Source of the DNA: a virus
Reading direction: 5' to 3' (one strand)
IMG/VR virus record: IMGVR_UViG_3300043446_005140
Location: 1 to 55,910 of that record
DNA length: 55,910 nt
Position 1 is the stretch's first letter; every line of letters begins with the position of its first letter. The notes under the pieces are model-generated. The model had not been told where the DNA came from. It did not search any database and saw only the letters and a program-made list of their open reading frames with translations. This document shows, piece after piece, positions 25,752-34,014 of the stretch. Both the position numbers and the translations under genes were made by a program.

Positions 25752-26595
25752 GCGAACGCTTCTGACGGGAGCGATTGCCGTGGCCACAACCGGAATGTTG
25801 GAGACTAGCATGTTGACATCGAATGGACGCGGCATGGGCGCGTTGCTACAGCCCGAGGACTACAGAGATTACGACGCGGGGGTGTTGTTTGACGAATCGG
25901 ATCTGCCGGAGTCGGTGGATTTGACAGACCATCTCCCCGGAATCTTTGACCAGGGGTCGACTAATTCGTGCGTGGGGTGGGCCGTATGTACTGCCAGCTA
26001 TGTGCGAGCGAAGGCGGCTGGCCTGCAAAACGTCTACTACCCCAGCCCAATGGCGTTGTATGCGCTGGGGCGTGCCCGGCTAACGGGATCTCCCAAAGTG
26101 CCATTGGTCGACCGTGGCTCGCAACCGCGTAGCGTACTGGCAGCGGCAGCAACCTGGGGGTTGATCCCGGAGACTGCCTACGGGTTTGACCCTGCGAAAA
26201 TAAACCAGCGCCCTACGTGGCGAGCAATTGATGCGGGTGTCGGGTTCCGGCTCAAAGAATACTACTGGGTTTTGACCCACGGTCATGCGCGTGTCCTGGA
26301 TGCCAAACGCGCACTGGCGAACGGTTATCCCGTCATCATGTCGGTCGCAGTTGATCCGAGCTTCGAAGATCACATGACCATTGCCATTGGAAAACCCACT
26401 ACCCAGATACGTGGGTATCACATGATCACCCTGGTCGGATATCGCCCAGGCACCTCGGGGACCGTGTTCCAAGTGGCTAATTCGTGGGGCACCGGCTGGG
26501 GGTCCAATGGATTGGGGTGGCTGTCCGAGGAACGGTTGACGGATCTAACGACCAATTCGATTGCCGTGATTCAAACGGTTCCGGGTGAAAAGTGA
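25720..26595 (+). CDS. Papain-family (C1-like) cysteine protease with Tat-type signal
   Basis: A 291-aa protein that should hydrolyse peptide bonds outside the cytoplasm. The papain triad is visible: Gln78 (oxyanion), Cys84 in DQGSTNSCVGWA, His234 in GYHMITLVGY and Asn254 in VANSWGTGWG. The N-terminus has twin arginines in LTRRTLLTGAIAVATTG, which resembles a Tat signal. A GTG start overlaps the preceding lipoprotein. The following gene overlaps by 4 bases. In the lysis zone, it could cut cross-links, envelope proteins or surface proteins of the host, or be a virion enzyme. Confidence 0.8.
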   Translation: MPTHLRTPLTRRTLLTGAIAVATTGMLETSMLTSNGRGMGALLQPEDYRDYDAGVLFDESDLPESVDLTDHLPGIFDQGSTNSCVGWAVCTASYVRAKAAGLQNVYYPSPMALYALGRARLTGSPKVPLVDRGSQPRSVLAAAATWGLIPETAYGFDPAKINQRPTWRAIDAGVGFRLKEYYWVLTHGHARVLDAKRALANGYPVIMSVAVDPSFEDHMTIAIGKPTTQIRGYHMITLVGYRPGTSGTVFQVANSWGTGWGSNGLGWLSEERLTDLTTNSIAVIQTVPGEK

Positions 26596-26864
26596 ATAAA
26601 ATCATAAACTTAGCTGCGTTGTGTATGTTGGTCAGTGGATGCACCAAGGGATGTGCGTCCGATCCCGAACCGCCCAAGACGGTCGGATGTCCGGACGCTT
26701 GTGCCAAGTTGCGGGCGTTTGGATGTCCCGAAGGGCTGTCCGAGCATTGCGTTGCAGTATGCACAGAAATCCAAGAGTCCGGGTATCTCGAGGTTGATGT
26801 GCAATGCGTCGTCAATTCCAAAGATGCCATCCAAATCAAGGAGTGTGGTGTATGCGGGTCATGA
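26592..26864 (+). CDS. Cys-rich lipoprotein
   Basis: 90 aa, GTG start in a GTGA overlap with the protease gene. The signal segment NLAALCMLVSGC ends in a lipobox (LVSGC). The mature part has ten or so cysteines (CPDACAKL, FGCPEG, HCVAVC, QCVV, CGVCGS) and will be disulphide-rich in the periplasm. The style resembles small secreted lipoproteins of Myxococcota-type bacteria. Possible roles are a spanin partner or a surface-exclusion protein. Not recognised as a family. Confidence 0.6.
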   Translation: MNKIINLAALCMLVSGCTKGCASDPEPPKTVGCPDACAKLRAFGCPEGLSEHCVAVCTEIQESGYLEVDVQCVVNSKDAIQIKECGVCGS

Positions 26865-27439
26865 CCAACGATCACGATAACGGGCTGGCTCGGATCAATG
26901 TCGTGAACTTCGACGAGGCAACGGTCGACGAAATGCGACGTTCGGTAAACCACTGTTTGGAGCACGAACAGCCGGCGATGATGATCGATATCTGCACCGA
27001 AGGCGGATACGTCTATGAGTTGTTGGCCATGATTGACCTGGTGGAAGCGGCCAAGGCCAAGGGGGTCACAATTGTCACCTACGCCAGCGGCAAGGCGCTT
27101 AGTTCGGGGGCCGTATTGCTGGCCAGCGGCACACCGGGTCATCGGTATGCGGGTCACCATGCAACGGTGATGGTGCACGAGGTGCACGGCGGGGCATCTG
27201 GGGAGCCGACTCGCGCAACCGGAGGTGTTCGCGAGCTAACTCGGTTAAACAAGCGTCTGATCGGATTGTTGGGCGAGTACTCAGGCAAGGGCTACCAACA
27301 TTTCGTCGAGTTAATCCAGTCCAAGGACGGACCGGACGTATACCTGGATGCTCCCAAGGCCAAACGCAACGGGTTGGTGGATCACATCGGGACGCCGTTT
27401 CACTTGGCTCGTACCGACATCTCGCACGTGGTGGTATAA
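26852..27439 (+). CDS. ClpP-like serine protease (S14/S49 fold)
   Basis: 195 aa. The start at 26852 follows AAGGAG; an upstream in-frame ATG at 26804 overlaps the lipoprotein and is less likely. The family signs are SGKALSSGAVLLASG (nucleophile Ser84), VMVHEV (His109), and DAPKAKRNGLVDHIG, corresponding to the ClpP AEEAKEYGLID region with an Asp just before it. The fold is that of ClpP or SppA. In many phages such enzymes are prohead proteases, but they lie beside the portal; this one lies in the late-gene end, so its substrate is unclear. Confidence 0.75.
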   Translation: MRVMTNDHDNGLARINVVNFDEATVDEMRRSVNHCLEHEQPAMMIDICTEGGYVYELLAMIDLVEAAKAKGVTIVTYASGKALSSGAVLLASGTPGHRYAGHHATVMVHEVHGGASGEPTRATGGVRELTRLNKRLIGLLGEYSGKGYQHFVELIQSKDGPDVYLDAPKAKRNGLVDHIGTPFHLARTDISHVVV

Positions 27440-28413
27440 TGGCAGTTACATGGTCAAGTGAACTCGAGGGCGCACTGATCCGTATTCTGGGCGGGTGTGA
27501 CTCGGTTGCGGACGCAATCGCAGTTGCCAACGATACACTGGGAATCCAGTTGACTCGCAAGGGGTTGAATCACCGATTTGCGGCAATGGGCTATGGCCCA
27601 CCCAGCGTATTTCTCCGGACGGCAATCGCCGAACCGGAGCTGCGTCGGGTACTGTTTGTCCCCGATTGCCATCATCCATTCGTCGACCGTACGGCTTGGG
27701 ATTTGTTACTGGAGACTGCCAGACGGTGGCAACCGCATGCGCTTGTGATCTTGGGGGATTTTGCCGACTTTTACGCGGTATCATTCTTCGCCAAGAATCC
27801 TGGGCGCAAGAATTTGCTGGCAGACGAAATAGCTGCAACCCGAACGGCGTTGGGCGAATTGGCAGGAGCGGCTGGCTCGCAATGTCGAACCCGTGTGTTC
27901 CTAGAGGGCAACCACGAAGAACGTTTAAAAAGGTACGTCACCCAAAATGCCCCCGCTTTGCATGGTCTATTGGACATCCAGGGCGCGCTGGGTATCCGAG
28001 AACACGGCTTTCAGTGGGTCCCGTACAAGCAATCCTACCAGATGGGTAAATTGCGGATCTCGCATGATTTCGGCAAGCATGGCGCAGGAGCGATCTTGGA
28101 CGCTCGGAATACCGTCGAGGGGAATGCGGTCATTGGACACGTCCACTCGCTTGGGACCGTCTACAGGGCCAATATCCACGGGGATATTCACGTTGGAGCG
28201 GCGTTTGGCTGGCTGGGGGATTTCGGGGCCGTCGACTACAGGCACGCCGATAAAGCACGTCGGGACTGGGCGCACGGGTTTGGGATCGGCTACTTGGAGC
28301 AAAACGGGAACATCCATCTCCAGGCAATTCCGATAGTTGGCCGAAAAGTCGTCATTGACGGCAAAATAATCGAAAATGCACATGGTCAACAGGCGTGTGC
28401 CATTGCGGTGTGA
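27439..28413 (+). CDS. Calcineurin-like metallophosphoesterase
   Basis: 324 aa. Metal-binding motifs appear in the correct order: PDCHHPF (variant of DxH), GDFADF (GDxxD), GNHEERL (GNHE) and GHVHSLG (GHxH). These bind two metal ions that cleave phosphomono- or diesters. The first 70 residues form an extra, apparently helical, DNA-binding-like domain with LTRKGLNHRFAAMGYG. It is joined to the ClpP-like gene by a TAATG overlap. Possible substrates include cyclic nucleotides, nucleic acids or signalling compounds; not determinable here. Confidence 0.85.
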   Translation: MAVTWSSELEGALIRILGGCDSVADAIAVANDTLGIQLTRKGLNHRFAAMGYGPPSVFLRTAIAEPELRRVLFVPDCHHPFVDRTAWDLLLETARRWQPHALVILGDFADFYAVSFFAKNPGRKNLLADEIAATRTALGELAGAAGSQCRTRVFLEGNHEERLKRYVTQNAPALHGLLDIQGALGIREHGFQWVPYKQSYQMGKLRISHDFGKHGAGAILDARNTVEGNAVIGHVHSLGTVYRANIHGDIHVGAAFGWLGDFGAVDYRHADKARRDWAHGFGIGYLEQNGNIHLQAIPIVGRKVVIDGKIIENAHGQQACAIAV

Positions 28414-29453
28414 ACCGCCGTCCTGGACTAAGTACACGTAGGGCTGCCCGAAAACCGGCGAGTGGTGCACCTGCACCTGTGATCTCGTCTTTGAGTGCGT
28501 CATCGGGAGAACGATGGTTTGCGTCCACATCAATGACACTCAGTGGATCAAATTTTGACGCCGGAGCGGTTGTTAATTTCGGTGCGTCGTCGAACATTTC
28601 TGCCACTTATAGCGCTGGCGTATTGTCGTTTACGGTTCCAGAGTCCGAGTTTTATGAAACCGGCACCAAGAATGTAACGGTCACGTACAACGGCCAGACA
28701 TCGAACGCACTGACGTTCACGGTTTCACAACCATCTATATTGATCCAGGATCTAAGGGCGGATCGTGGCATTACGCTAAACGGGTCTAAGGTGTCCGCGT
28801 GGTCAAGTAGTGACACATCCGGCGATTCAAACCGAACCGTCTCCCAGGCAACCGCCAGTTTGCAGCCTACGTTTCAATCGTCAGACTCGAACTTTAATAA
28901 TAAGCCGTCTGTCAAGTTTACCAAGGCAAACGCTACGAGACTGGTGTCGGGCGCGTTTTCAACTGGAAATTGGGCGCAGACAACCTATGCAGGTGTGATC
29001 AAATCCGATCAATCCGGTAATGGCGCATGGTGGCTTGCGGACGGCTTAACTAGCGGAACCAGATCATTCGTCGGGTCGTACAACAACTTCTCTGCTTCTA
29101 CCGGTTTCTTCATGTACCGAGGTGGAAGTACGGAAACCTTCGCTCTGAGTACAGTCACCACGGCGTCCGCGATATTCACACAATTCGAGGGTTCTGTAGG
29201 AGGCGCGACAACCGAGCGCATTTATGTACGTAGCGCATCTTCGGGTACAAGTGCGACCAAGGGAACAAATAACGGACAAACTGGTCTGACGCTTGGAGAT
29301 CGATTCGCGGCATACACTACAGACGGTGCAGGTTCGTGGGAAGGTGCAGTTGCGGAATGGTTAATGTTCAATGCGCCATTGACGGAAGCCCAACGCACCC
29401 GACTAGGCAATTACTTTGGCAACCGATACGGCTCGGGCGTAATGACACCGTGA
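28410..29453 (+). CDS. TIG-domain / lectin-like adhesin (tail-fibre candidate)
   Basis: 347 aa using the GTG at 28410, which overlaps the preceding stop (GTGA). An in-frame GTG 15 bases earlier is an alternative. Residues about 20-105 form an IPT/TIG-like Ig fold (PVISSLSASSGE, MTLSGSNFDAGAVVNFG, NVTVTYNGQTSNALTFTV). The rest is a jelly-roll domain ending WEGAVAEWLMFNAPLTEAQR, the usual LamG-like close seen in phage and myxobacterial surface proteins. It probably binds the host surface. Position outside the tail block is unusual. Confidence 0.65.
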   Translation: MNRRPGLSTRRAARKPASGAPAPVISSLSASSGERWFASTSMTLSGSNFDAGAVVNFGASSNISATYSAGVLSFTVPESEFYETGTKNVTVTYNGQTSNALTFTVSQPSILIQDLRADRGITLNGSKVSAWSSSDTSGDSNRTVSQATASLQPTFQSSDSNFNNKPSVKFTKANATRLVSGAFSTGNWAQTTYAGVIKSDQSGNGAWWLADGLTSGTRSFVGSYNNFSASTGFFMYRGGSTETFALSTVTTASAIFTQFEGSVGGATTERIYVRSASSGTSATKGTNNGQTGLTLGDRFAAYTTDGAGSWEGAVAEWLMFNAPLTEAQRTRLGNYFGNRYGSGVMTP

Positions 29454-29463
29454 GTAATTCGAA

Positions 29464-29769
29464 ATGCAATACGTAATATCCGACACGCAGACCATTCAAC
29501 AGTTGTCCGATTTGGTGGACGCAGCCCTTGGGTTTCCTATTTGGGGCACGGATGCGGATACAGGTGAATTGATCTTGCCGACTCCTGGACAAGACCCTGC
29601 GACGGTCAGAGGGGTGTCGCTGCATTGGGCGCAACCGATCCCCAAGCATGATGACCCGACCCAATCTGCTTATCCGTACGATGCCACGACCGCCCCATTC
29701 TGCGATGCAGTCGGATTACAACCTGTTGAATTGCCGACCGACTGGTTCCCGCCGTTTCAACTTCCATGA
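29464..29769 (+). CDS. Hypothetical 101-aa protein
   Basis: No family recognised. The sequence is Asp/Pro/Thr-rich with WAQPIPKHDDPTQSAYPYD and ends DWFPPFQLP. The pattern resembles small phage tail-chaperone-type or fibre-associated proteins. Starts 10 bases after the adhesin stop and ends in an ATGA overlap with the lysozyme-like gene, so it shares their transcript. Confidence 0.6.
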   Translation: MQYVISDTQTIQQLSDLVDAALGFPIWGTDADTGELILPTPGQDPATVRGVSLHWAQPIPKHDDPTQSAYPYDATTAPFCDAVGLQPVELPTDWFPPFQLP

Positions 29770-30410
29770 GCATTCTGGACGCCGCGTATAACGATGCGTT
29801 TTTCGATGCGCTATTGAACCAGTGTCCGGCAGTTGGGATCGTACCCGAGGACTTTTTGTTGCTGATCGCAGGGGAGTGTGACTTCGTTTGGCGCGCAAAA
29901 AATAAATACGGCTTCCAGGGCATGACCCAAATGGGTGGTCCCGCGTTACTCGCAGCGGGATGGGACGCGACCAAGATGGGCGAGTTTTGCGCCGCATTGC
30001 CCGTTGTGCAGTTGCCGTACTCCCTGAGTTATTTTCGGCACTGGCGGAAATCGACGCCCAACAACCGATTTGAAAGCGCTGGAATGCTTTGGCTGGCCAA
30101 TCTGGCGCCGGCGCACCTGAAACGGACCGATGGGGTGGTCTACTCGAAAGCCCAGCACCCGTTGCAATACAACGCCAACTCGGGGCTGGATTTGGACCGG
30201 GATGGGGTCATCTCGGTAAACGACCTGACGGCCAAGATGCAGCGACTCGTGGACGGCACGGCTCCCGGCAGAGCGCGTACCGCCAAACTGTACGCCGAAG
30301 CGGTTGCACGCCTGGAGGATCGCAGGCCACGCCCCGCACATGTCTCGGTGTATCCGGTCGTCGGAGACGGGGGCATCGTGTCCGTCGATGCCACCCCGGA
30401 GTCAAACTAG
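29766..30410 (+). CDS. Lysozyme/lytic-transglycosylase-like endolysin with EF-hand loop
   Basis: 214 aa. LLLIAGECDFVWRAKNKYGF resembles the catalytic-Glu segment of lysozyme-like transglycosylases (candidate Glu37), with the GFQGMTQMGGPALL strand that commonly follows. It would break peptidoglycan during lysis. Residues 142-153, DLDRDGVISVND, match the EF-hand calcium loop (Asp at positions 1, 3, 5 and 12, Gly at 6). The remainder is basic with a C-terminal tail of low complexity. It ends the late operon. Family assignment is by pattern and place, so moderate. Confidence 0.6.
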   Translation: MSILDAAYNDAFFDALLNQCPAVGIVPEDFLLLIAGECDFVWRAKNKYGFQGMTQMGGPALLAAGWDATKMGEFCAALPVVQLPYSLSYFRHWRKSTPNNRFESAGMLWLANLAPAHLKRTDGVVYSKAQHPLQYNANSGLDLDRDGVISVNDLTAKMQRLVDGTAPGRARTAKLYAEAVARLEDRRPRPAHVSVYPVVGDGGIVSVDATPESN

Positions 30411-30448
30411 TAAACGACCCGCGTCATGTATCGGCGGATCGTTGTTGG

Positions 30449-30487
30449 AATCGGTTTCGGCACGCCCGTAAGTGCACCAAACCGATT
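30449..30487. terminator. Inverted repeat between convergent late and lysogeny operons
   Basis: AATCGGTTT (30449-30457) pairs with AAACCGATT (30479-30487), 9 bp perfect with a 21-base loop. It sits in the 184-bp gap between the last late gene and the integrase stop. It may terminate both transcripts, or be an integrase or excisionase arm-binding site, because phage attachment sites usually adjoin the integrase. No gene is seen in this gap. Confidence 0.4.
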
Positions 30488-30594
30488 GAAATAACGGTTG
30501 CAAAGTGCGTATCGAAGCAAATTGCAGCGTTTTCGAGCTTACAATTACCGTTACGAAGTAACTGTTTGAGTACCAATTTATCCAACGATATCAA

Positions 30595-31842
30595 TCACTT
30601 ACCAGTGACCGATTGCACGTGTGCCGATTCGCGTGCCGATTTGTTTTTTCTTGGTCCACTGTAAAAATTCTTGTCAAAAACGGTGCGCGGTTCGATGACG
30701 CATGCTGGCAATTCTGGAAACACGTTGCCGAACGTGGCCCGCAGATTCTCGGCTTCCCGGATGTACTCCATTGTGGTGTTGATGTTGGTGTGGTGAGCCC
30801 GGTGTGCAACCACCGCAGGGTTATCCCCACGCACAATGGCCCATGTGATGCCCGTGGCCCGCAGATCATGCCAACGCACCGGGCAAGTTGTTCCTCCCGC
30901 ACCAAACAGCTCGGCTCGAGATACTCCGGCCAAACGCAAGTATCTTTTCAGCCTGGATGACCATTCTTTCGGCGAATCCAAATTGCCGACCACCGGACCC
31001 ACGCCACCCGACTCCTGGTGCATGGCCCGCAGCAACGGCATCAACGCCGGCTCGATTGGGATGCGCCTGGACAATGTGGCTCCCTTGTTAGCTCCCTTGG
31101 TCATCCCCACCGTACGGGTTGCCGCGTTCATCGCCTGGTGGACGTGGATGTACCCATCGTCCAAGTGCACGTCGGCCCAATCTAGGGCGATCAACTCACC
31201 CAATCGTGTATAGGTGTACGTGCACAACGCAACCTTGCGTTTGAAATCATGCGGGACACGTCGAGACTGCATTAATTGCAAAAACTCGGACGGCCAAAGA
31301 TATTGCTTGATGCGTTCGGCTCCCTTGTCGGGGCGTTGGACATCTCGAGTCGGATCCGCAGTGATGACTCGCAGCGATGGGACTTTGCTGGTGCGCGCCT
31401 CACGAAATAGCGACCGCAACATAAACCAAACGGCATTGGCTGTACGCCACGCCAATTGTTTGGTGCGGATCGCATCGTCCAAATACCGGACGACGGCTTC
31501 CATGTGCGCCGGTTGGACGGCGCCAATCTCGAGCGCACCGATAATCGGTGCCACATGCTTGTTGTATTTATACGTTAAGTCCACCCGATTGTTTTTCCGT
31601 GCGGCCCATTGCACGAAGTATTCCGACACGCTTAGGCCGGATTTCGCGGGAACCAGCATGGTCCCGATTTCCGCTCGTACACGCGCTGATATCTCGGCCC
31701 CAAGTATTTTAGCGGTTTCGACGTCACCTTCGCCCAGCGCCGCGTCAATCTTCATCAAACGCCGGCTGCCGTCCAGCATCGTGACCCGAACTGCCCAGTT
31801 TTTACCCGTCCAACGAACCGTCCCAGTTGCTGTTTTGCTCAT
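30595..31842 (-). CDS. int: Tyrosine recombinase / integrase
   Basis: 415 aa from the ATG at 31842, with MSKTATGTVRWTGKNW as the natural N-terminus; the frame stays open 300 bases further upstream but reads as nonsense. The catalytic residues are visible: first Arg in YTRLGELIALDW, Lys in the TKGANKG hairpin, HDLR with ATGITWAIVRG, second His in AHRAHHTN, and Tyr in TTMEYIRE. An N-terminal arm-binding domain and a SAM-like core (LTYKYNKHVAPIIGALEIG) precede them. It integrates the phage at an att site. The 3' end faces a 184-bp gap that is the likely attP region. Confidence 0.92.
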   Translation of the reverse strand: MSKTATGTVRWTGKNWAVRVTMLDGSRRLMKIDAALGEGDVETAKILGAEISARVRAEIGTMLVPAKSGLSVSEYFVQWAARKNNRVDLTYKYNKHVAPIIGALEIGAVQPAHMEAVVRYLDDAIRTKQLAWRTANAVWFMLRSLFREARTSKVPSLRVITADPTRDVQRPDKGAERIKQYLWPSEFLQLMQSRRVPHDFKRKVALCTYTYTRLGELIALDWADVHLDDGYIHVHQAMNAATRTVGMTKGANKGATLSRRIPIEPALMPLLRAMHQESGGVGPVVGNLDSPKEWSSRLKRYLRLAGVSRAELFGAGGTTCPVRWHDLRATGITWAIVRGDNPAVVAHRAHHTNINTTMEYIREAENLRATFGNVFPELPACVIEPRTVFDKNFYSGPRKNKSARESAHVQSVTGK

Positions 31843-31873
31843 AGTGCCGATTGTAATGATCGGCAGATTGTGA

Positions 31874-32209
31874 TCAAGCGATCCGCCGTAAAGATTTGGC
31901 AATCGACCGCTGAACGATTGTTTCCATGTCGTCGCAAACTGGTTGATTCTGTTTCGGTTTCGCCCGTCGGGCGTTGGCTCGAAATAATTTCCAAGACGTG
32001 TCCGAGACGAACCACACCCTGCCGGTTTTCGTCGCATCCGGAATCTGGCGGGCCAGCTCGTTGAATCTCTTTCGGCTGGGGCAATCGGGTGGCAAATGCA
32101 CGCTGGACCACACGGAGTTACCCGTGCGGCCCAGCTTTTCGGCCACTTGGTCGGCAATCATGCCAGCCAGCCGGCCAAGTAACTCGTCCAGATCAGAGGG
32201 AATCGCCAT
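31874..32209 (-). CDS. Excisionase-like helix-turn-helix protein
   Basis: About 111 aa; the ATG at 32209 is preferred to a TTG nine bases earlier. The segment LPPDCPSRKRFNELARQIP with TGRVWFVSDTSWKLFR is the winged-helix layout seen in excisionase/MerR-like proteins that bend DNA to favour excision. An N-terminal coiled helix may mediate oligomers. Located directly upstream of int on the same strand and overlapping the next gene, which supports an integration-control role. Confidence 0.6.
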   Translation of the reverse strand: MAIPSDLDELLGRLAGMIADQVAEKLGRTGNSVWSSVHLPPDCPSRKRFNELARQIPDATKTGRVWFVSDTSWKLFRANARRAKPKQNQPVCDDMETIVQRSIAKSLRRIA

Positions 32210-32387
32210 AGCGCGCAATCTGGCTATACAGGTCTGCCGCTTGATCGATCATCAAGTACAGATTTGTCCTGATTTGATCATCGGTCCATCCGTCCGACTT
32301 GAGTTCAGACATTCGCATATCGACCGCGTGCACAACTCGTTCCAATGCATCCATGGCACGCCGCAATTCAACGTCATTTCGAATCAT
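32193..32387 (-). CDS. Hypothetical 64-aa helical protein
   Basis: Unrecognised; an all-helical charged sequence (RRAMDALERVVHAVDMRMSEL, then DQIRTNLYLMIDQAADLYSQ). It overlaps the excisionase-like gene by 17 bases. Possibly a small regulator of the lysogeny module; no direct evidence. Confidence 0.55.
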   Translation of the reverse strand: MIRNDVELRRAMDALERVVHAVDMRMSELKSDGWTDDQIRTNLYLMIDQAADLYSQIARYGDSL

Positions 32388-32435
32388 TTTGAATCCTCCA
32401 ACAATCGGGCAGCTATGATTACTAGGGGTACACGT

Positions 32436-32825
32436 TTACCAAGCCGGGTCGGCTTCGGATTGCTTGAACTTGGCCCACGTTCGAGCCAACTTGGCGTCGA
32501 ACAAGGTATATTCCCAGTATGGCTTGCCGTTGGCATTGCACTTGGGGGTTGGTGACATCCGATCCCTGGAACCCATATACTGGAGGTAACTAGCCAGCTC
32601 CTGCAAAAAGTCCGATGGGCACTCGGACATCTTTTTCCCAACCATAGATTCCCCTTTCCAGCTACGAGGTTGGATTTTGATTTGCTTGTCTGCCCATTCC
32701 TCGTCCAGTTTCACAAACGGAAAAACTTCGTCGACAGCCGCCTTGATCGAAGCAGCCATTGCTGCCTTTTCCAGCTTGGAGATGCGCGCCTCTAGTTCGT
32801 TGATCTTGTCCATATGCTCGGTCAT
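32436..32825 (-). CDS. Hypothetical 129-aa coiled-coil protein
   Basis: Start chosen at 32825, where MTEHMDKINELEARISKLEKA begins a coiled coil; an upstream in-frame start overlaps the nuclease gene. The C-terminal domain has KKMSECPSDFLQELASYLQY and KPYWEYTLFDAKLARTW, a pattern I have seen in phage recombination regions without a named function. It is just downstream of the Cas4-like nuclease gene, so likely cotranscribed with it and ERF. Confidence 0.6.
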   Translation of the reverse strand: MTEHMDKINELEARISKLEKAAMAASIKAAVDEVFPFVKLDEEWADKQIKIQPRSWKGESMVGKKMSECPSDFLQELASYLQYMGSRDRMSPTPKCNANGKPYWEYTLFDAKLARTWAKFKQSEADPAW

Positions 32826-32827
32826 GA

Positions 32828-33847
32828 CTACGCCTTTCGTTTCACTTGTCGTGGATACGTCGTTGTATTGTCGTAATAGCATTCAGATATATCGTCATCG
32901 GATGCGCCGCGCGCCCTGGCCAGCTTGACCAGCTTGCCGACGTTGGCCGCACGCTTGGTTGTGGAATACATGCGAACAACTGTACCGTCTGGCATATCAA
33001 TGCCATGCTGATCCACATAGTCGTTGACCAGCGGCTTGACGCGATCAATCGCGATGCGCGCTTGTTCGTATGCGGCCCACACTTGGGACATTTCTCCACT
33101 ATCGTTGATGGATCCGGCCTTTAGTAATGCGGCTCCCTGAGCCGGACAGGACCAATACGCAGGGCAGAATCGACATTGCGGGCCAGTGGCAACCGATACG
33201 TTTGGCATCTTGGATGCCGCTTCCAGGATATCCGCCCGTAGCTTGCCCAGAACTTCGATGGTCTCGACGAAATCCCACGTCGAGAATTTCGTGCTGGAGA
33301 CGCTATGGGTGCCGTCCTCGTGGATGTACACATATTCTGCAACCACGACCGATGCATCCGTCAGCATGTGCACTGCCGTTGCGGCGAACCGCAACTGCAT
33401 CTTGTGGTACGGATCCCCTAGATTGGAGCCGGTCTTGTAGTCACGAACCACATACGTCCCAGATCGAAGACATACAACATCCACTGTGCCAACAAATTCG
33501 CGGTCTGTACGATCTGCGTACTCACGTTGTCCACCGCGCATCTGGCGACATGTTTCGCTACAAATATCAATCGCATACGGTACCTCGGCTGTAATTTCAG
33601 TTAGACCAGCAAACAGTGCATCCACGTCAATCATCGAACACCAGTCGACGTACTGGGTCGGAACCAACGCCAATGCAGCTTGGCGATCCACTCCCTTGGC
33701 GATAGCTTCAAGGTAATTGTGCGCGGCATTGCCGCGAACGGCTGGTTCGCCGGATGGGCGGATCTCGTGCGGCAAAACGACACTTGCGGGGCACGCGATT
33801 GCATCGTCCAGCCGACTGGCGGTTGGCATCAACGCTAGTTTGGCCAT
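32828..33847 (-). CDS. Cas4/RecB-like PD-(D/E)XK exonuclease with iron-sulphur cysteines
   Basis: 339 aa. The nuclease core is seen in FVGTVDVVCLRSGTYVVRDYKTG (split here as GTVDVV and YVVRDYKTG), with Asp, Asp and Lys in the required order, plus QLRFAATAV, the QxxxY-like helix. Cysteines in IACPAS near the start and CRFCPAYWSCPA late form the four-Cys set that holds a 4Fe-4S cluster in AddB/Cas4 relatives. The enzyme probably resects double-strand ends to feed ERF. Next to ERF on the same strand. Confidence 0.82.
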   Translation of the reverse strand: MAKLALMPTASRLDDAIACPASVVLPHEIRPSGEPAVRGNAAHNYLEAIAKGVDRQAALALVPTQYVDWCSMIDVDALFAGLTEITAEVPYAIDICSETCRQMRGGQREYADRTDREFVGTVDVVCLRSGTYVVRDYKTGSNLGDPYHKMQLRFAATAVHMLTDASVVVAEYVYIHEDGTHSVSSTKFSTWDFVETIEVLGKLRADILEAASKMPNVSVATGPQCRFCPAYWSCPAQGAALLKAGSINDSGEMSQVWAAYEQARIAIDRVKPLVNDYVDQHGIDMPDGTVVRMYSTTKRAANVGKLVKLARARGASDDDISECYYDNTTTYPRQVKRKA

Positions 33848-34014
33848 ACGACCTCGTGCAACCTCGGGGACTCCACCATGGATTGTTCGTATTCTTGTAC
33901 GGCTGACTCCAGAGCTAAAAACTCAGGACCGCAATCTCCGCGATCCCACATCTCGTCCAGCGTGGCGATAGCGTCTTGATATTGGGCCTCGTCGGTTATT
34001 TTGGGGGCACTCAT
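33835..34014 (-). CDS. Hypothetical 59-aa protein between nuclease and ERF
   Basis: A short acidic gene missed by length cut-offs. The start ATG at 34012-34014 overlaps the ERF stop by 4 bases, and the stop lies 13 bases inside the nuclease gene. The protein has ITDEAQYQDAIATLDEMWD and a C-terminal helix with QEYEQSMVE. The layout resembles the N-terminal part of HigA/SocA-like antitoxin proteins (helix-turn-acidic), but no HTH is present. The tight overlaps on both sides support translation. Confidence 0.6.
   Translation of the reverse strand: MSAPKITDEAQYQDAIATLDEMWDRGDCGPEFLALESAVQEYEQSMVESPRLHEVVWPN

Noticed and set aside
31214-31873. 219-aa plus-strand frame opposite the integrase
   Set aside because: Shadow of the integrase gene, which has complete catalytic motifs on the other strand.
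31843-32157. N-terminal extension of the integrase
   Set aside because: The extension is antisense-like Cys/Pro/Arg-rich text overlapping the excisionase-like gene; the family-like start is at 31842.
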